A DNA stretch of 64,000 nucleotides, from positions 682,001 to 746,000 of the forward strand of contig JAGYXB010001062.1 in assembly GCA_022495005.1 (NCBI GenBank), in the 5' to 3' direction. The notes beneath the pieces were generated by a model. That model made no database searches. It had not been told where the DNA came from and saw nothing but the letters and a program-made list of their open reading frames with translations. Below are positions 1 to 12,240 of the stretch, in pieces (positions within the stretch are counted from its first letter, which is position 1; each line of letters begins with the position of its first letter). The DNA is from Rhyacophila brunnea (lineage: Eukaryota; Arthropoda; Insecta; Trichoptera; Rhyacophilidae). The translations under genes were made by a program, and so were the position numbers.

Positions 1-225
1 CAGGGAGAGAAAAAGCACATGGAATTTACTTTAAAGAAAAAGAAGCTACTATTTTAATATAACAAAGAACGAAGCTAATCATACAGGCAGCAAAATTTAT
101 GTGAAGAGATCTTCACGCCCGTAGTAAGACGCCGCAAATTTTTTGAATGCAAGATAGTTGGCCTTAGTAGCAACCAGGTCGGACAGGCCGATGGGTCCAA
201 CAGCTGTCTAGCAGATATAGACCAT
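1..225 (-). pseudogene. 3' end of a non-LTR retrotransposon (family R), 5'-truncated, running off the left edge
   Basis: Read on the minus strand, about 222 down to 97 encodes the extreme C-terminus of a non-LTR retrotransposon polyprotein, including AVGPIGLSDLVATKANYLAF and then AFKKFAASYYGREDLFT before a TAA stop at 99-97. It matches segments in the fragments at 18535-19269 (minus) and 58530-58820 (plus), so the three are copies of one family. Below 97 is 3' UTR: the word TGCTTTTTCTCTCCC near base 1 is also found after the stop of the 58.5 kb copy. The copy begins abruptly near 225, as expected from incomplete reverse transcription. The tail lies outside the window. Placement in the R1/jockey group is inference from the C-terminal zinc-knuckle pattern of the sister copies. 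Confidence 0.7.
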
Positions 226-1789
226 GTGCAAAGTAAAGTCCGAGTATTGATTAGACACCGACAAAAGCTAATCTTGGACTTTTGTGTTTGGCCGCCAAGC
301 GCTGGTTCTTGGCAATTTTCGCAGTGCGCCCACAATGTAAGTATAATTATAAAATACGATGGTTGGAGAAGAAAATTTAATAAATGGACATACAGAACAG
401 CATACGATTTATTAATAGGTTTCCAATTATGGTGGATGAACGACATCAGACATTTTTCCTAAGCAAACTTGATAAAAACAGCACGACATAGTGTGGATTA
501 GACTCTAACTCCAATCCACACTATAACCTAAAATAAACCTTTAATCTACATCATCGAACTAATGAAATGGCGACGTGGAGAACATGTCACATGTAACAAA
601 CTATACTGAATCGCCAAACTGATCAAGTTTCATGAAATTACAGAGAAATCTAACGGTAAAAAGTAGAAACATCGACTGAGAAGGAAAATATATCAGTCAG
701 TCGATATGCATAAAGTATATTCCATGATGACGTAAAACTCCATAGACTAAATTCATTATAATATAAAGAAATATGTATTAAAACAAATAGATAAATAGGT
801 TGCAAAAAAGCTGAGGACCTACAAGAGTGAAAAGAGCTAGGGGAGGTATTATTCCAACAATGGATAAACCCGACTGGTGGTGATGATTATCATGAATAGA
901 CAACTTACATACATTAGAAATATCCTCATCTTGTTTCGATAACTTCATTTATGACTACTTACAATCGAACCATTAATAACCGTTTATTGTTATTATTGTG
1001 ATAACAAACAGTGGAACAGGGATAGCTGTCGATATGACAAAAGCATTCAACCCCCAACTTCCTGCGACACGGTTTATTCAACCCCTCCACAGAGGAAATC
1101 ACAACAGGTATGTCGCTTGACAAAGCGTACCTTGTCTAGATAACGCGAGAAATTGCCACGGCAGCTGTCTTGCACAAGGGTGGTTGAGTTTGATTGCACT
1201 AGGGAGGTTGAAATACGTGATTATTATTATACCGCGTAAAAAGAAATATTCGTCAAATACGTCAATATTTTATTATACGGAGTGTAATTTCCTGAGAGCT
1301 TATTAAAATACTTATTTGGGAGATATTTTTCTTAGAGTGAAGTTTTTAAATCCAAACGATATCAAAAAATATAAATAACGGTATTTTAGTATTTCTTATT
1401 GAAAAACATATACATCAACGAACAGCAATCTATAAACTTAGCTTTGAAACATTAATATTTCAAAATGGAATTATCTGCATAACATTATTTTAACATTTAA
1501 AATGTGTATAGATAATACTATTATTGAACTTCTGATTAAATATCTCTGAAAGTAAATAGAAGTCCGTACATTTTTTTTAAGTTTTGCTAGTATTTTAAAA
1601 CCTCTGAAATTGCAGTCGTTCTCTCTTGTATCCCTATTATAATAAATAAATTTTGATCGATGGACGAGTATCTTCTTTACTCGAAATATTTGCGTCCTGG
1701 CAGCATCACTGTTTATACGCTCAATTTAATATGCTATAAAGTAAAATAAATATCATTAAATTCATCTTCAATAAGTAAACCTAAGACTT
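226..1789. other. no gene recognised
   Basis: AT-rich sequence without a convincing reading frame. It holds one perfect short hairpin at 488-524 (12-bp arms ATAGTGTGGATT, 13-base loop). A somewhat GC-richer patch near 1010-1210 has no recognisable coding content. Confidence 0.5.
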
Positions 1790-1860
1790 CGCAATATAGT
1801 TTTATAAATTTATTATATACATAACAGGCAAAGGAAATAAATTTATAAAACTATATCGCG
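1790..1860. repeat. 25-bp-arm hairpin
   Basis: Arms 1790-1814 and 1836-1860 are inverted copies matching at 24 of 25 positions, with a 21-base loop. Size and shape fit a minimal foldback/MITE remnant or a transcribed hairpin; nothing in the flanks decides between them. Confidence 0.6.
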
Positions 1861-2127
1861 ATCCTACATTATAGGTATTATAGTGTTATTAAAATTTATT
1901 ATTTTATAGAGAATTATTATCACCTTTCGCCATTCAACCACAAAGCTCTCCGACGAAGCCAATTTGATAAACAGCCGCAAGGTCTTTGATTGTGATTGCA
2001 AGTGAGCCAAAATAGAACAATATGCCACACATTCATTCTGGCATATTATTAATTTTCCTAATAAATGTTTCAGCGTAGGTACGCGGAAAATGATGGTGTC
2101 TATCCATATAAACGCTTTCTGTCATCG

Positions 2128-2160
2128 GTCTAGACTCTATACTCAGTATATAGTCTAGAC
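2128..2160. repeat. 33-bp near-perfect palindrome
   Basis: GTCTAGACTCTATACT is followed after one base by its inverted copy with one mismatch. Another short stem lies at 2475-2485 / 2519-2529 (GCAGCGCCAGT and its exact complement). No gene lies close by, so a regulatory role cannot be argued. Confidence 0.55.
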
Positions 2161-4960
2161 ATTATAGTGTCTAATTCTAAATTTGTCCCTGATGTATACG
2201 AATACATTAAGAGAAGATTATGTATAAAATGAGAATACGTTATAATTATATTAGGCCATATATTATGCATTCTACTAAGTTTATATAATTTCGTATGGTA
2301 CTTATATTATCTGATACAAGAAATTTAACGTGGAAAAAAATCGTCATCTATTGAGAAGGGAGATGTATTATTATTTACGCATAAATATATATTTTTAGTA
2401 TTTTCGCATCATAAGAATGCATCGGTAACACATATAAAACGATGTATTATTTCAATCGTAATTAATTGACCAAAGCAGCGCCAGTTTGATTATTGTTTTA
2501 AATCCGCGCCATTTTAACACTGGCGCTGCCTTACGACGAAAGCTAATAAAATAGTCGTTTTAGAATTATTCCAATATATTGCTAAATTGGTAAGCAGCTG
2601 ATTTGAAAATGTAATTTCTCCCGACTTATTTTTTTGGGCCAAGAAAACGTGTTGTAATCTCGAGCCCCACTAATAAATTAAAAATAAATTCCATAAACGT
2701 GTATAATTACCATATTGCCAAACCTACTCGAAAGGGTGGGTTTCCATTGTCCATCAAGATTTACGCGAAACCAAACTTTGTACCGTGTCAGTCGTAGCGA
2801 TTCTAATTATGCACAAAACTCTTTTATTCGGCGCTCTTGTTTATATTACAATATGTATTTCTCCACCATTGATCTTTTTAATAATTCACCTGATTCATTT
2901 AAACGCGCTATCTCCAAAATATACAATATTATAAAAAGATAATATACACTTATATATATTTTTTTAAATTTTACTTTTTTGTGTATAATTTAATTATTCA
3001 TTATTTTTTCTTATTTTTCTCATGTAATTTTCTTATTTACCTACTTAATTTCTTTATATTTATATTATTCTTACTCTCTATCTTGTTAGGCTTAAATATA
3101 ATTATTATAATTTATACATGGAAACTTTGCTGGTTGCAATAAATTTTCATTGTTATATTTTAAATTTTTCTAATAAATATGTAACTGTTTGTTTCCTTAA
3201 TAAATAAAATTAAATAAAATAATAAAAAAATATATATAAATTTACTTTGATATAGTTAGATCAGTATCAAAACAAATGTGTTTGGTCGGACCCGACCGGA
3301 AATGAAGTACCTAATAATCAATTACCTATCCCTCGAATCAAAAATCATATCGAGTTTCTTGACATTCCCGGTAAAGTAGGTACCATAATATACACGAGTA
3401 TGTATCACAGTAGGTATATAATATGCAAGTTCAGATAATTAATTCATAATATGTATTCATAGCTGCTTTTTTCTTTTTAATACTACAACATGCCATAAAG
3501 CCTAATAACAGTAATGTAGTAGTAGTGAAAAGTAGTTTAGTAGTGGTATGAAAATTACATTCATGTTTTGTGACCTCACAGGAAATCATACACGGAGTTA
3601 ACAGTGTTTTACACATTGGACTACAAACGCCTACAGATATATTTGTAGCCATTTACGGTAGAGGGTTATGACACCTCCCAAGATGAATATACAACATTGG
3701 ATAATATGGTTTAAGTAAATACGTGTTACTAACTCCTCAAGAGTCTATTTGAGGCGTTTAATAACGAAATTGATATGTCCACAATTCAATATTAGTGGTA
3801 AAATACGTTTTTGAGCGTAAAACGTTGGTTTAACTTTTTTTTTTTCGATCGAATTTTATTTTAAAATGAGAACAATGTATGTTATTATAGCTATTAACTG
3901 ATCAACACCCTTTTTAAATAAAATCATGTAAAATAAAATTGTATGTATGAACACTTTACTAATCAGTTTATGTAAATCGTTAATCATTTTTTCGTGTGCT
4001 GTATAAATTATAGATGATTACATATTGTGTAAAATTGCACTATTAAAGTATTTTTGTTAGATATTGACCATATATGTGACTTGTCGGTCTTTGTTATTAG
4101 ATGTCACAATTGAGCCTGCCTTCTTTCATGGAAACCGGATTCTGGCGTCGTGAAAGGCTTACGGTATATACGACGGAGGTATCGTACGGTAGCATAACCT
4201 GATAAAATGTAAAGAGTTGCGTGGTGTATAATATAATATACTTCACATAACGAGCAGATATTGACTAAGATAAAGAAAAAGAAACATAATAATTTTTATG
4301 TTGTAATAAAATGTTAAAATAAAGCACTTATTAACTGCCAGTTCATTGACACAGTGTATATAAAAAACGTTTAATTCGAAGTAGCTCGACAAAGTTTCAG
4401 TTATGTTTACATGCAGTTTTCTTTTATCGTCACAAAAGTCCCAACACTTTGCACGTCCTCTAAGTTAGTACGGGTAGTAAAAATAAGGACGAAGGGCTGT
4501 GAAACCCGATTAGGATAATGACTCTCGCGAGCGATTCGCTGTCAAGACGTTTCTTGCAGTAAACCAGTAAAAATGACTAAGTTGGCAAAAAACTGATAAA
4601 AGTTTCACTCTCGCCGTAAGAATGGAAACTCATTTTTCGTTATGGAGAATTATGTTTTATGCAGTGGGGTGGGATATTGATATTATTATCTGGTGATAAT
4701 ACTCCGTGAGTCTATTTTTAATAGATGCTTAGGTACAACATACGAAAAGTTGTCTAGAAAACATTAGTGAATCAATGACAATGAATTTAAACGTGAATCA
4801 AATATATTTTGACGAAACTTAAATATAACAAAAATATTTTCTATCTTTTAAATAATTTTATATTTTCCAAAAATTTACGCCATAAATTCACATGGATTTT
4901 TTTTTCAATATAAATTTTAAAACATTATTTTCAATTCAGTGAGAGATGAACAAAACAAAT
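2161..4960. other. AT-rich stretch, no gene recognised
   Basis: Short open frames at 2715-2942 (plus) and 3431-3652 (minus) show no family resemblance and no splice context. Apart from the stem at 2475-2529 I see nothing else I can support here. Confidence 0.45.
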
Positions 4961-4964
4961 AAAA

Positions 4965-5055
4965 ATAGAAAAAATGTTGGGCCGAGTAATACTCGAACTC
5001 ACGTCTTTCACTTTCCGGGTGAGTGCTTTCGCCTCTAAGCAATCGATTTATACAA
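4965..5055 (-). repeat. tRNA-derived SINE head (family C)
   Basis: On the minus strand the segment reads like a tRNA gene: a GCTTAGAGGCGAAAGCACTC segment in the D-arm position and a B-box-like GAGTTCGAGTATT, followed by an A-rich body toward lower coordinates. A second copy with the same layout is at 14200-14292 (minus). The tRNA fold is imperfect and the body is AT-rich, so this is a SINE rather than a functional tRNA gene. Confidence 0.5.
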
Positions 5056-5744
5056 AATAATTTGCTTGACCAAGTTATCACTGTGGTAGGTACTTTAAAT
5101 TACACCAATCATGTGGCAATCAACTTGGTAAATGTAATTCTTTTCAGACTATCAGATTTTTTCAAATATGTGTGTATATTTTGAGGTTTTTCAAAATTCT
5201 GTTTTTTCTATAGTAAAGAATTTAATATTCTTACAGCCGTATGTATATTGAATATTAAATAAAAAAATACGTCGATGCCATTCGCCTCACGCACTGAAAA
5301 ATAAGTAGTCATTGATTAAATTATACCTGCCTATTATTATATTATATTGTGGTTTTTCTTTAAAATATTGGGAAACATTTTGCAAAACATAATAAAAAAG
5401 ATATTATGGCAATTGTAATGACTTCATTAGGTATTTATTAATTGTGGAAATAATACATTTACAAACGCATGTACTTTAGACAATCCTTTTCGATGACGTA
5501 CCACATTGCTAAATTATAGATGACACTATAAAATTTCTAATAATTATAAATATTTTATATATTTCTTCGTTAATCCTTGCATAAGCTTTCTACCTAGTAG
5601 ATAAAAATAATAACATTATCAAAACTGGATTTCATTCATAATCATAGGTTTTGTATTAAAAGATCAACTTGAGTTTCAAAATCACAACAAAAGCAGCATA
5701 CTAAAAATTCTCGATCTGTGGTTTTTCAAAGTAAGTGCAACATA

Positions 5745-6000
5745 GATCTGGTGGCCAGTGGCAGAACGAGGCATTGAGAAGCAAGTGTGCAATTAAAATA
5801 CGTTTGCAAATCCCAGGTTTGAATCCTGGGTCTAGCAAATACACAATATATTGTTTATCAATTTATGTTTGGAGTCAGAGTATGGACCCAATAGATTGAA
5901 CAAGTGGCTAACATCTATTTCTTGTAAAAACAAAATTTGTTAATACAATCTTCATTCTTTGGAGGCCCATATTATGATCCTCTAAAGATCAAACATGGTG
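5745..6000 (+). repeat. tRNA-derived SINE, family A (diverged copy)
   Basis: The B box GGTTTGAATCC lies at 5816-5826, then CTGGGTCTAGCAAATACAC, the shared body with GGAGTCAGAGTATGGACC and AAGTGGCTAACATCTATTTC, and the 3' motif GGAGGCCCATATTATGATC. The same order is seen in better copies at 14383-14608 and 47353-47590. Box A is eroded. Non-autonomous, presumably mobilised by a LINE in trans and originally transcribed by RNA polymerase III. Confidence 0.7.
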
Positions 6001-6042
6001 AAGTATTAGAAGTATATTAATTTCAATTTAACTAATAATATA

Positions 6043-6279
6043 GGTCATCCATAGACTGAAACCTTATGCGGTTTCGAACCGTGTGCCATACGTAAGCTTA
6101 TCTTTTCTGCTCATGGAAATATATTTTCACAAAGTATATTATAAGCATCTGATCGTATCTGTTTACCCCATACACTTACACTTACAAATTTAGTGAAAAT
6201 ATATTTTCATGAACAAAAATCATAAGTTTAGTATGGCACACGGATCTAAACCGCATACGGTTTCAGTCCATGGATCGCC
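6043..6279. mobile_element. MITE with ~95-bp terminal inverted repeats
   Basis: The left arm begins GGTCATCCATAGACTGAAAC and the right arm, read inward, GGCGATCCATGGACTGAAAC. Similarity continues through the GTGTGCCATAC word to the AAATATATTTTCAC word, about 95 bp each, leaving a centre of about 50 bp. There is no coding capacity. I could not fix a target-site duplication, so the superfamily is open. Confidence 0.7.
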
Positions 6280-7699
6280 TCATAGTGAGTAATCTGGTAT
6301 GTTTATGTCCAATTTCATTATAATAAACGATTCTATAATTTGATCTTCAAGTTTTTATATTTCGAAAATAGCTTTTAAAATTCAAATAAAAGATATACAA
6401 CTACATTTATATTTATTGTATCTTGGTGTAGGTACATAATTTAAAAATGACCTTTAAAATTTCATTATTAATTAAGGGCGGTGTAATACGTATAATAATA
6501 ACATAGCTACAGGGAACTCAGAAATAATGGGAACTGAAATAACTAACGGGTAAGGAGAAGCAGGCAACCGATCTCGAGTAAGTTAAGAATACGGGATAAA
6601 TTTTAACAAGTGTCAAGAATGCGTCATACGTCAAATACTGACAACTGCTCTCAGTTTATGCATTGACGTTCATTTAATATTGGTGCATTACACACAATAT
6701 TACACGTCTATAATGCGTGGTTCATTTTCATAGGACACTCACACATTCAAAACCCTGCGTCAATTTTACTGTATTGGTATATAGCCTAAAGGAATTCTAT
6801 TCATTATCTGTTCTGTGTATAGATATATATTTTTGACTATTAAGCTCAAGTAGATTAATTGTTAAAATTAAATGTACGAAGAACAATTTTAAAAGTATAT
6901 TTTTTTTCAAAATTAACATGATTTAAGGGAAATATATAACTAGTAGTGTGTGCTTTCTCCCATCTTTGGTATATAGAATAATATTTTTATTCCCAGATTA
7001 TTACACACAAATAAGGTAGATCACTATGATTACTTCAAAATGAAGTAAGTATATCAATCTACGGTACCTTAATAAAATTAGTTGTTAGCTATTTTATGTG
7101 TCATTAGATACATTTGCTGTATCAACTCACTTATTGATTGAAATAACAGGTTTTTGACCCAACCACATCCCAGTAAGTATACGTATATTATCATATGTGT
7201 ATTTTGTTTGTTTACATTTTCTTTTGAGACGAGATAAGTCTACAACAGATAACTTTTATAGTATTATACTAAAAAGCAAAACGCTTTTACACTGTGTCGT
7301 TCACCGCGAGAAGAAGATAAATTGTGAAGTGTTGTTCATTTTTGTTTGTTAATTTTCTTGAAAACTGTACCTCTTGAAGCATCCAAGACACGTCTGTGAG
7401 ATTTTAGTCTAGACTGAATTATTATGTAGGTTATTACCGCTGAAATTTTATAATTATTATTCAAAATCAACGTTACTGCAACAGCTTTAACTAAACGATA
7501 CACGAATTTATTTTAATATTAATGTATTACAAAAAAAATAGTACTTATATATTATAATATTATATTAAAAATTATAAGTACAGAGAAAATAATAAAAGAA
7601 TAAAACAAAATATATGAGACAATTTCTTTTAAATTTAAGCACATATAATATAAAGTAATAAGTAATTATAAAACTGTTGATATACAAGGTTTCCGCATG

Positions 7700-8038
7700 T
7701 ATATAAAATACCCCATCTAGTCCCCTGTATACCTTCTCAAGAGTACCTAAAACTGCGACTGCATTTCTCTTTGGATTTCTATGCTTATTCGCTGTCTCGG
7801 ATACTAGGTTTATCGGCACTCACCTGTTTTATCAGTCAAGCGACGACCGATCTAAGCCATTGTCTTCAAAGCAGACGGTCTCTAGGGTCCAAGTGTCTCG
7901 AAACCCACAGGATGGAAAGTCTTTTTTTTTTACTTTGTTAGACTCAGCCAAAAGAGCTGCTGAACCTGACGATTGAATTGGTTTATTCAGGTGAGATGCC
8001 GTGAGTGTGTCCAACACAGTGGCATCCCAAACCATAAA
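7700..8038 (-). pseudogene. C-terminal fragment of a non-LTR retrotransposon reverse-transcriptase polyprotein
   Basis: The minus-strand frame at 8035-7832 reads VWDATVLDTLTASHL near its start and a SGSAALLAESNKVKKKDF stretch. After a frameshift, the 7819-7700 part carries RNAVAVLGTL. This order (VWDAT, SAA..AE, then a R.NA..LGTL close) is a pattern I recognise from the end of reverse-transcriptase polyproteins of one non-LTR group. The frame is broken at least once and no catalytic part is present. Family name not assigned. Confidence 0.5.
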
Positions 8039-8440
8039 TTCCTTACTACCATGGACTCATTATGATACCAATAACAGATCAAATCGTTGATGGCAGAAAT
8101 AATATATTAACTCAATGATATTCAATAAACAGTAATTAGTTGTATTTTTATTATTTACTAATAAAACTGTATACACACAGGCTCTTTATAAGAATACTCG
8201 ATACCCGGAGAAATTGGTATTTTTATGTCTGGAAATTTGTACGTATGCAGTTTGCCGTATCACACTTCACCTTGAGATGCTATATCGGAAATATATCGTC
8301 ATATATTAAACACCCTCCAATTTATATGCGTCATATTGTACTGAGATAAAATTCATGTCTAAATAAAGCACGGTTCTTGTCGGTTTACAGGAAACCAGCG
8401 GCATATAAAATATTTTGAATATAGCAGATATACTGGATTA

Positions 8441-8481
8441 TTTGTTAGGTTAGGTAAGGTTAGGTTTAGGTTAGGTTAGGT
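8441..8481 (+). repeat. interstitial TTAGG telomere-type repeat
   Basis: About eight slightly imperfect TTAGG units in the G-rich orientation. TTAGG is the ancestral insect telomere unit. The tract is far too short for a telomere and is followed about 60 bp later by a retrotransposon 3' end, so it is an interstitial tract. Similar tracts are at 32600-32622 and, in the C-rich orientation, 42445-42465. Confidence 0.75.
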
Positions 8482-8542
8482 GTATACTGTAGAATAACTT
8501 AATATTGCATAATTACAGCATTACATAATACTATTTTAATAA

Positions 8543-8660
8543 TATTTCTTTGTTTCTAAATGTCATGTTGTGAACGTCTTAAACTTATAATTTGTAATGT
8601 CCACAATATGTAAAATAAATTAAAATTGAAATTGAAATTAAAATTGAAATTGAAACCGAA
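8543..8660 (+). mobile_element. jockey-like non-LTR retrotransposon, 3' UTR only (family J)
   Basis: The word run TTTGTTTCTAAATGTCATG, GTTGTGAACGT, TTAAACTTATAATTTGTAA, TGTCCACAATATG is shared almost base for base with 30220-30285, where it follows a recognisable reverse-transcriptase end. The copy finishes in an (AAATTG)n-type tail at about 8618-8655, typical of LINEs that end in short repeats rather than pure poly(A). Everything upstream of the 3' UTR is missing. Confidence 0.8.
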
Positions 8661-10560
8661 CATATAATATTTTTTATCTGATAACAACAATGATAGCGTT
8701 ATTATCAGATATTTGAAACCAATCAATATCAAATAAAGTTCATATTGAATGTAATAAAATTGGAACATTATTATCTGCAATGCTCCACGAAGAATGCGTA
8801 ATTTCATCTCGGTACTATAGAGAATACGGTCATCTCTTTCCGATAAGAAAGCTCATGACCATGATTTAATGTACTTAATATAGCAATAATTCATATTTTA
8901 TGAATATGTATTATACATTTACTACTAAGAATCATGTTTTATATATTACATTATTTTAAACATAAATATAGGAGTATTACATGACGTGTGAAGAAAAAGA
9001 ATAGCACACTATGTGTAAATGCGGACGCTTTTCGCGTAATAAGGATGGCTATCCTAATGAAAATTGTACAATTGTCAGCCACAATTGCCGGCTTAAAAGT
9101 GTTGAAGAGGTCTGACCGTAAGTAGCGTGGATCTCTATGGTCACGAACAATTAACCGGAAAATCCGCCCTCCACTCCTTATCCCACCTGCAGATGGTCGG
9201 CCAGTGGCGTCACAACGGCGTAAATTGTAATAACGTAAATTATTTTGATGAAAAGATTTTATAAATTTAAATTTAACACAATATATTATTATAATGCTTA
9301 TCCGATATAATTGAATGTATATAAAAACCGGTTTTGTCCACTTAACAAAATATTCTTAACATATTAAATTTACAAAAATATAAACAATGTATTTTTTATA
9401 TCAGTTCAAAATGTTCTATTCAGTGAATGTCCATGGCTTTATCAAGGCACAAATAATAAATATTATATTATATTACGTTTCATTTTAACTATTGCAGTAA
9501 AATTGTGAGTAGTACGAATAGCTTATGATTTATTGACTTTTTGAATTCAATAAAACTTAGGATCTATATTATTTTACAAGCTATATGCATACTCGATAAC
9601 GCTACAACTGGCAGGTAAAACGATGTTAGCAATGCTGTTTCTAAATTTAAATATAATGTATTTATATATAATCCTGGTTAAAAATCCTCGAATTCTCGAG
9701 ATTGTAATTAATGTGAGAATTTTACAATTTAAAAAAAAATCTCGAGAAACTATAACTAATTTTTCATATTATCTCTTGAGTCCAGTCTTCGAGTGTATTT
9801 TTGTTCTGAGTTAATCTTCCTCCTAAACCTACCAATATTATTGATTAAAATCTTAGAAACTATCTTAGGCTATATTTCTCCTACATGGAGGCTTACATAA
9901 TTTAGCGCAGTGCCACGTGGTACGAGTATCTAATTTATTAACATAGTATTAATACAGTGTATCATTTTACAAACGATGGTGTGATTTTAATTTTAACGGT
10001 TTATATTTTTCATTCATTAATTGATATTAATTTAAAAACGACAAATTTAGTAAAGGACATTAATATCATCAATAATTAATATTTAGTTGAATTACGTAAT
10101 TGAATGATATAGCCTATTTAGACGTGCATGGATGTACTGCTGTCAGTGAGTATTATCATGGCCCTAATAATAAAATGCAAGTGTAAACAGGTATTATCGT
10201 GCAAGCTGTAAAACTGCATGCATGGATCATAAAAGTTAGATTCACGCGATAGTTGCAACTTTCACTGCATCTGCGCATACGCAGTAGAATATAGTGGCAC
10301 ACCTGAAATAAAAAATACGAACTACACCACGCAGAGAATTTTGACGTTTATCGATTTTCACAATCTGTCCGAACTTGTCAAATCGCACCACACAACGACA
10401 ATAAACGCGTTCGCTTATGCTTGAAGAGCTCATTGGCGAGACAGTCAGCACTTTTCTGTGTATATAGTATTTATTATCGCTTTAGTTTAATTTACACGCT
10501 ATTATTGCTAGTAAATTTATAGGCGCAAGTCAAAGACTCTTAGATATAATATACCATAAT
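8661..10560. other. no gene recognised
   Basis: AT-rich sequence. A minus-strand frame at 10242-10451 is GC-richer than its surroundings and open for 69 codons, but matches nothing I know and lacks a clear exon boundary. I annotate nothing here. Confidence 0.4.
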
Positions 10561-10873
10561 CATGGCCCCCACATCCTGAAGCGGGCCCCAGGCTAGGATC
10601 TTTGACGGCCCCCCTACCTATTGCTAAAGATAAAGGCAGTGTGACGCTCTACAGTAGCGTTTTTCAAATGGTGTACGCGGTAAAATTAATTTGTACCTAT
10701 ATTTAGTGTTTTTTGTATATTTAAATTCATCTATTTGAATTATGGAGTTGTCGAGTACCTTTTTTTTACTATTCGAGAGAATTTCTGATGTGGTCGATTC
10801 GCCACGCCGGGCCCTTCCTGAGCCCGGGCCCCCAGGCTAGAGCCCTGTCAGCTCCCCTTTTGTGGGGGACATG
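10561..10873. mobile_element. GC-rich hAT-like MITE with perfect 8-bp target duplication
   Basis: The element runs from CATGGCCCCCACA to TGTGGGGGACATG (terminal inverted repeats matching at 12 of 13 bases) and is flanked on both sides by ACCATAAT (10553-10560 and 10874-10881). An 8-bp duplication is the signature of hAT transposition. Both ends also carry GC-rich blocks (GGGCCCCAGGCTAG on the left, CCCAGGCTAGAGCCCTG on the right), while the centre is AT-rich and non-coding. Sister copies: 63585-63964 (complete, other orientation) and 38471-38600 (one end only). Confidence 0.85.
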
Positions 10874-11689
10874 ACCATAATATTATGCCAAAAAATAGTA
10901 GCAGCATGTCCGATTTAACTATATGACTTCGCACTGCGAATCGCATTATAGATGTATTATTAATTATTGTAAATCAACCCACGGATAAGTAAAAAGAAAT
11001 GTTTTAAAAAAGCACTGTTCAGATGGATACGGATTACGTTGATATCATACCCAGAATAAAAAGAGTCGGAAAATTCTCTTGATTATCATTATCATAAGGA
11101 AAAAATACGTTTGTCTGTTATTTTGTTAATGCAATACCTTTCTATGGGTAGCATAATTATTAAGGTAAATTATTTATTAATGCATTCAGTTCACCCTTTT
11201 CCCTTGCAATGGACCTGCCACTGTCAATAGCTGTGTCTGCAGTGGGATGTAACCAGCTTTTCTTTGTCTGAATACCCTGCCATTAAGTAATTTATGCTAA
11301 CTGCCTCCATTTCCAACAAATTCGTATTCCGCCAGTATTAGCCGATGGAAGTATATTATTACAATCGAGGGACCTCGAATGACTCTCCGAAGAAATAGGC
11401 AAATTTAAAACGGAGATTTTAATGTCGGGATAAGTTAAACCTACAAAGTGCTACTTTATATTCATTGAATTACATATGAGATATCTTTTTCAGTACAAAC
11501 CTCTTAACTGTGCACTGTATAAGCCTTCAGAATGGCTAAGCACACCTGAAATGGTTGCCATCTAATTGTCAATTTTAAATCCACAAAAAAATATATCAAA
11601 ATATAGGGTCTTGGATGATTCGGCACCAAGGCAACTGGGCGCCAAACAATCAAATTAAATTCAAAAGTAAATAGACGTTAATGAATTTT

Positions 11690-11885
11690 AGGTACTTCTA
11701 AAAAAATATATTATATTTAAATTATTATTTAATAAACATTGATAATTTTGAAAATATATTATAATAAATAGAAAAAATCTTTTTTGAAAAAAGTAAGACA
11801 CCGACCAGGAATCGAATATGCATCCTCGGGTTTCGCGCCCATGCGTATAGACCACTACGCTATAGGCGCCATACTTAATTGCGAC
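11690..11885 (-). repeat. tRNA-derived SINE, family D
   Basis: On the minus strand a tRNA-like head includes GGCGCCTATAGCGTAGTGG (box A region) and B-box-like ATTCGATTCCTGG. It is followed by GTGTCTTACTTTTTTC and the body word GATTTTTTCTATTTATTATA. The same body occurs at 35843-35945, 36180-36330 and 51735-51910. Confidence 0.65.
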
Positions 11886-12049
11886 AAATTTTAATTTGTG
11901 AATCGTTCGACTGTGCGGTTCCCAATTGTCCTGGCGCCCAGTTGTCCCATTACCAAAATATATATGAAAATCTTCGATGATACACTACCAATACACTACG
12001 TGAAATACGGAATTAAAAAGTAGACACTATTTATATTTTTTGACTATAT

Positions 12050-12240
12050 CCGATCCTGAAAGATGATTATGGGCACCCACACTGTGGATTCCACAGTGTA
12101 GAGGTTTGTATTAATAGATTTTTTATGAGAAATTGATGTTAGCCACTTACTCAACCTATTGAGTTCATAGTCTGACTCCAAAAACATATAAAATGCAATA
12201 TCTCTAACATTCGAATCCTGGCTCTGGCAAAAATACATTC
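12050..12240. repeat. rearranged SINE family A (body minus, head plus)
   Basis: From 12050 to about 12186 the family A body lies in minus orientation (GGATCC...CAGTGTGG end first, then CCACTTACTCAACCTATTGAG). At 12207-12240 the family A head end, ATTCGAATCCTGGCTCTGGC, lies in plus orientation. The two pieces therefore point in opposite directions, so this is a chimera of two insertions or an internal inversion. Confidence 0.6.

Noticed and set aside
7565..7819. 84-codon minus frame as an independent gene
   Set aside because: Its first part is the continuation of the LINE C-terminus across a frameshift; the rest is AT-rich low complexity.
8441..8481. A telomere or chromosome end
   Set aside because: Only about 40 bp, single orientation, with transposon DNA on both sides; an interstitial tract.
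10242..10451. 69-codon minus-strand frame in a GC-richer patch
   Set aside because: No recognisable domain. A TTTATTTCAG word inside it could be a splice acceptor, but the implied exon structure makes no sense.
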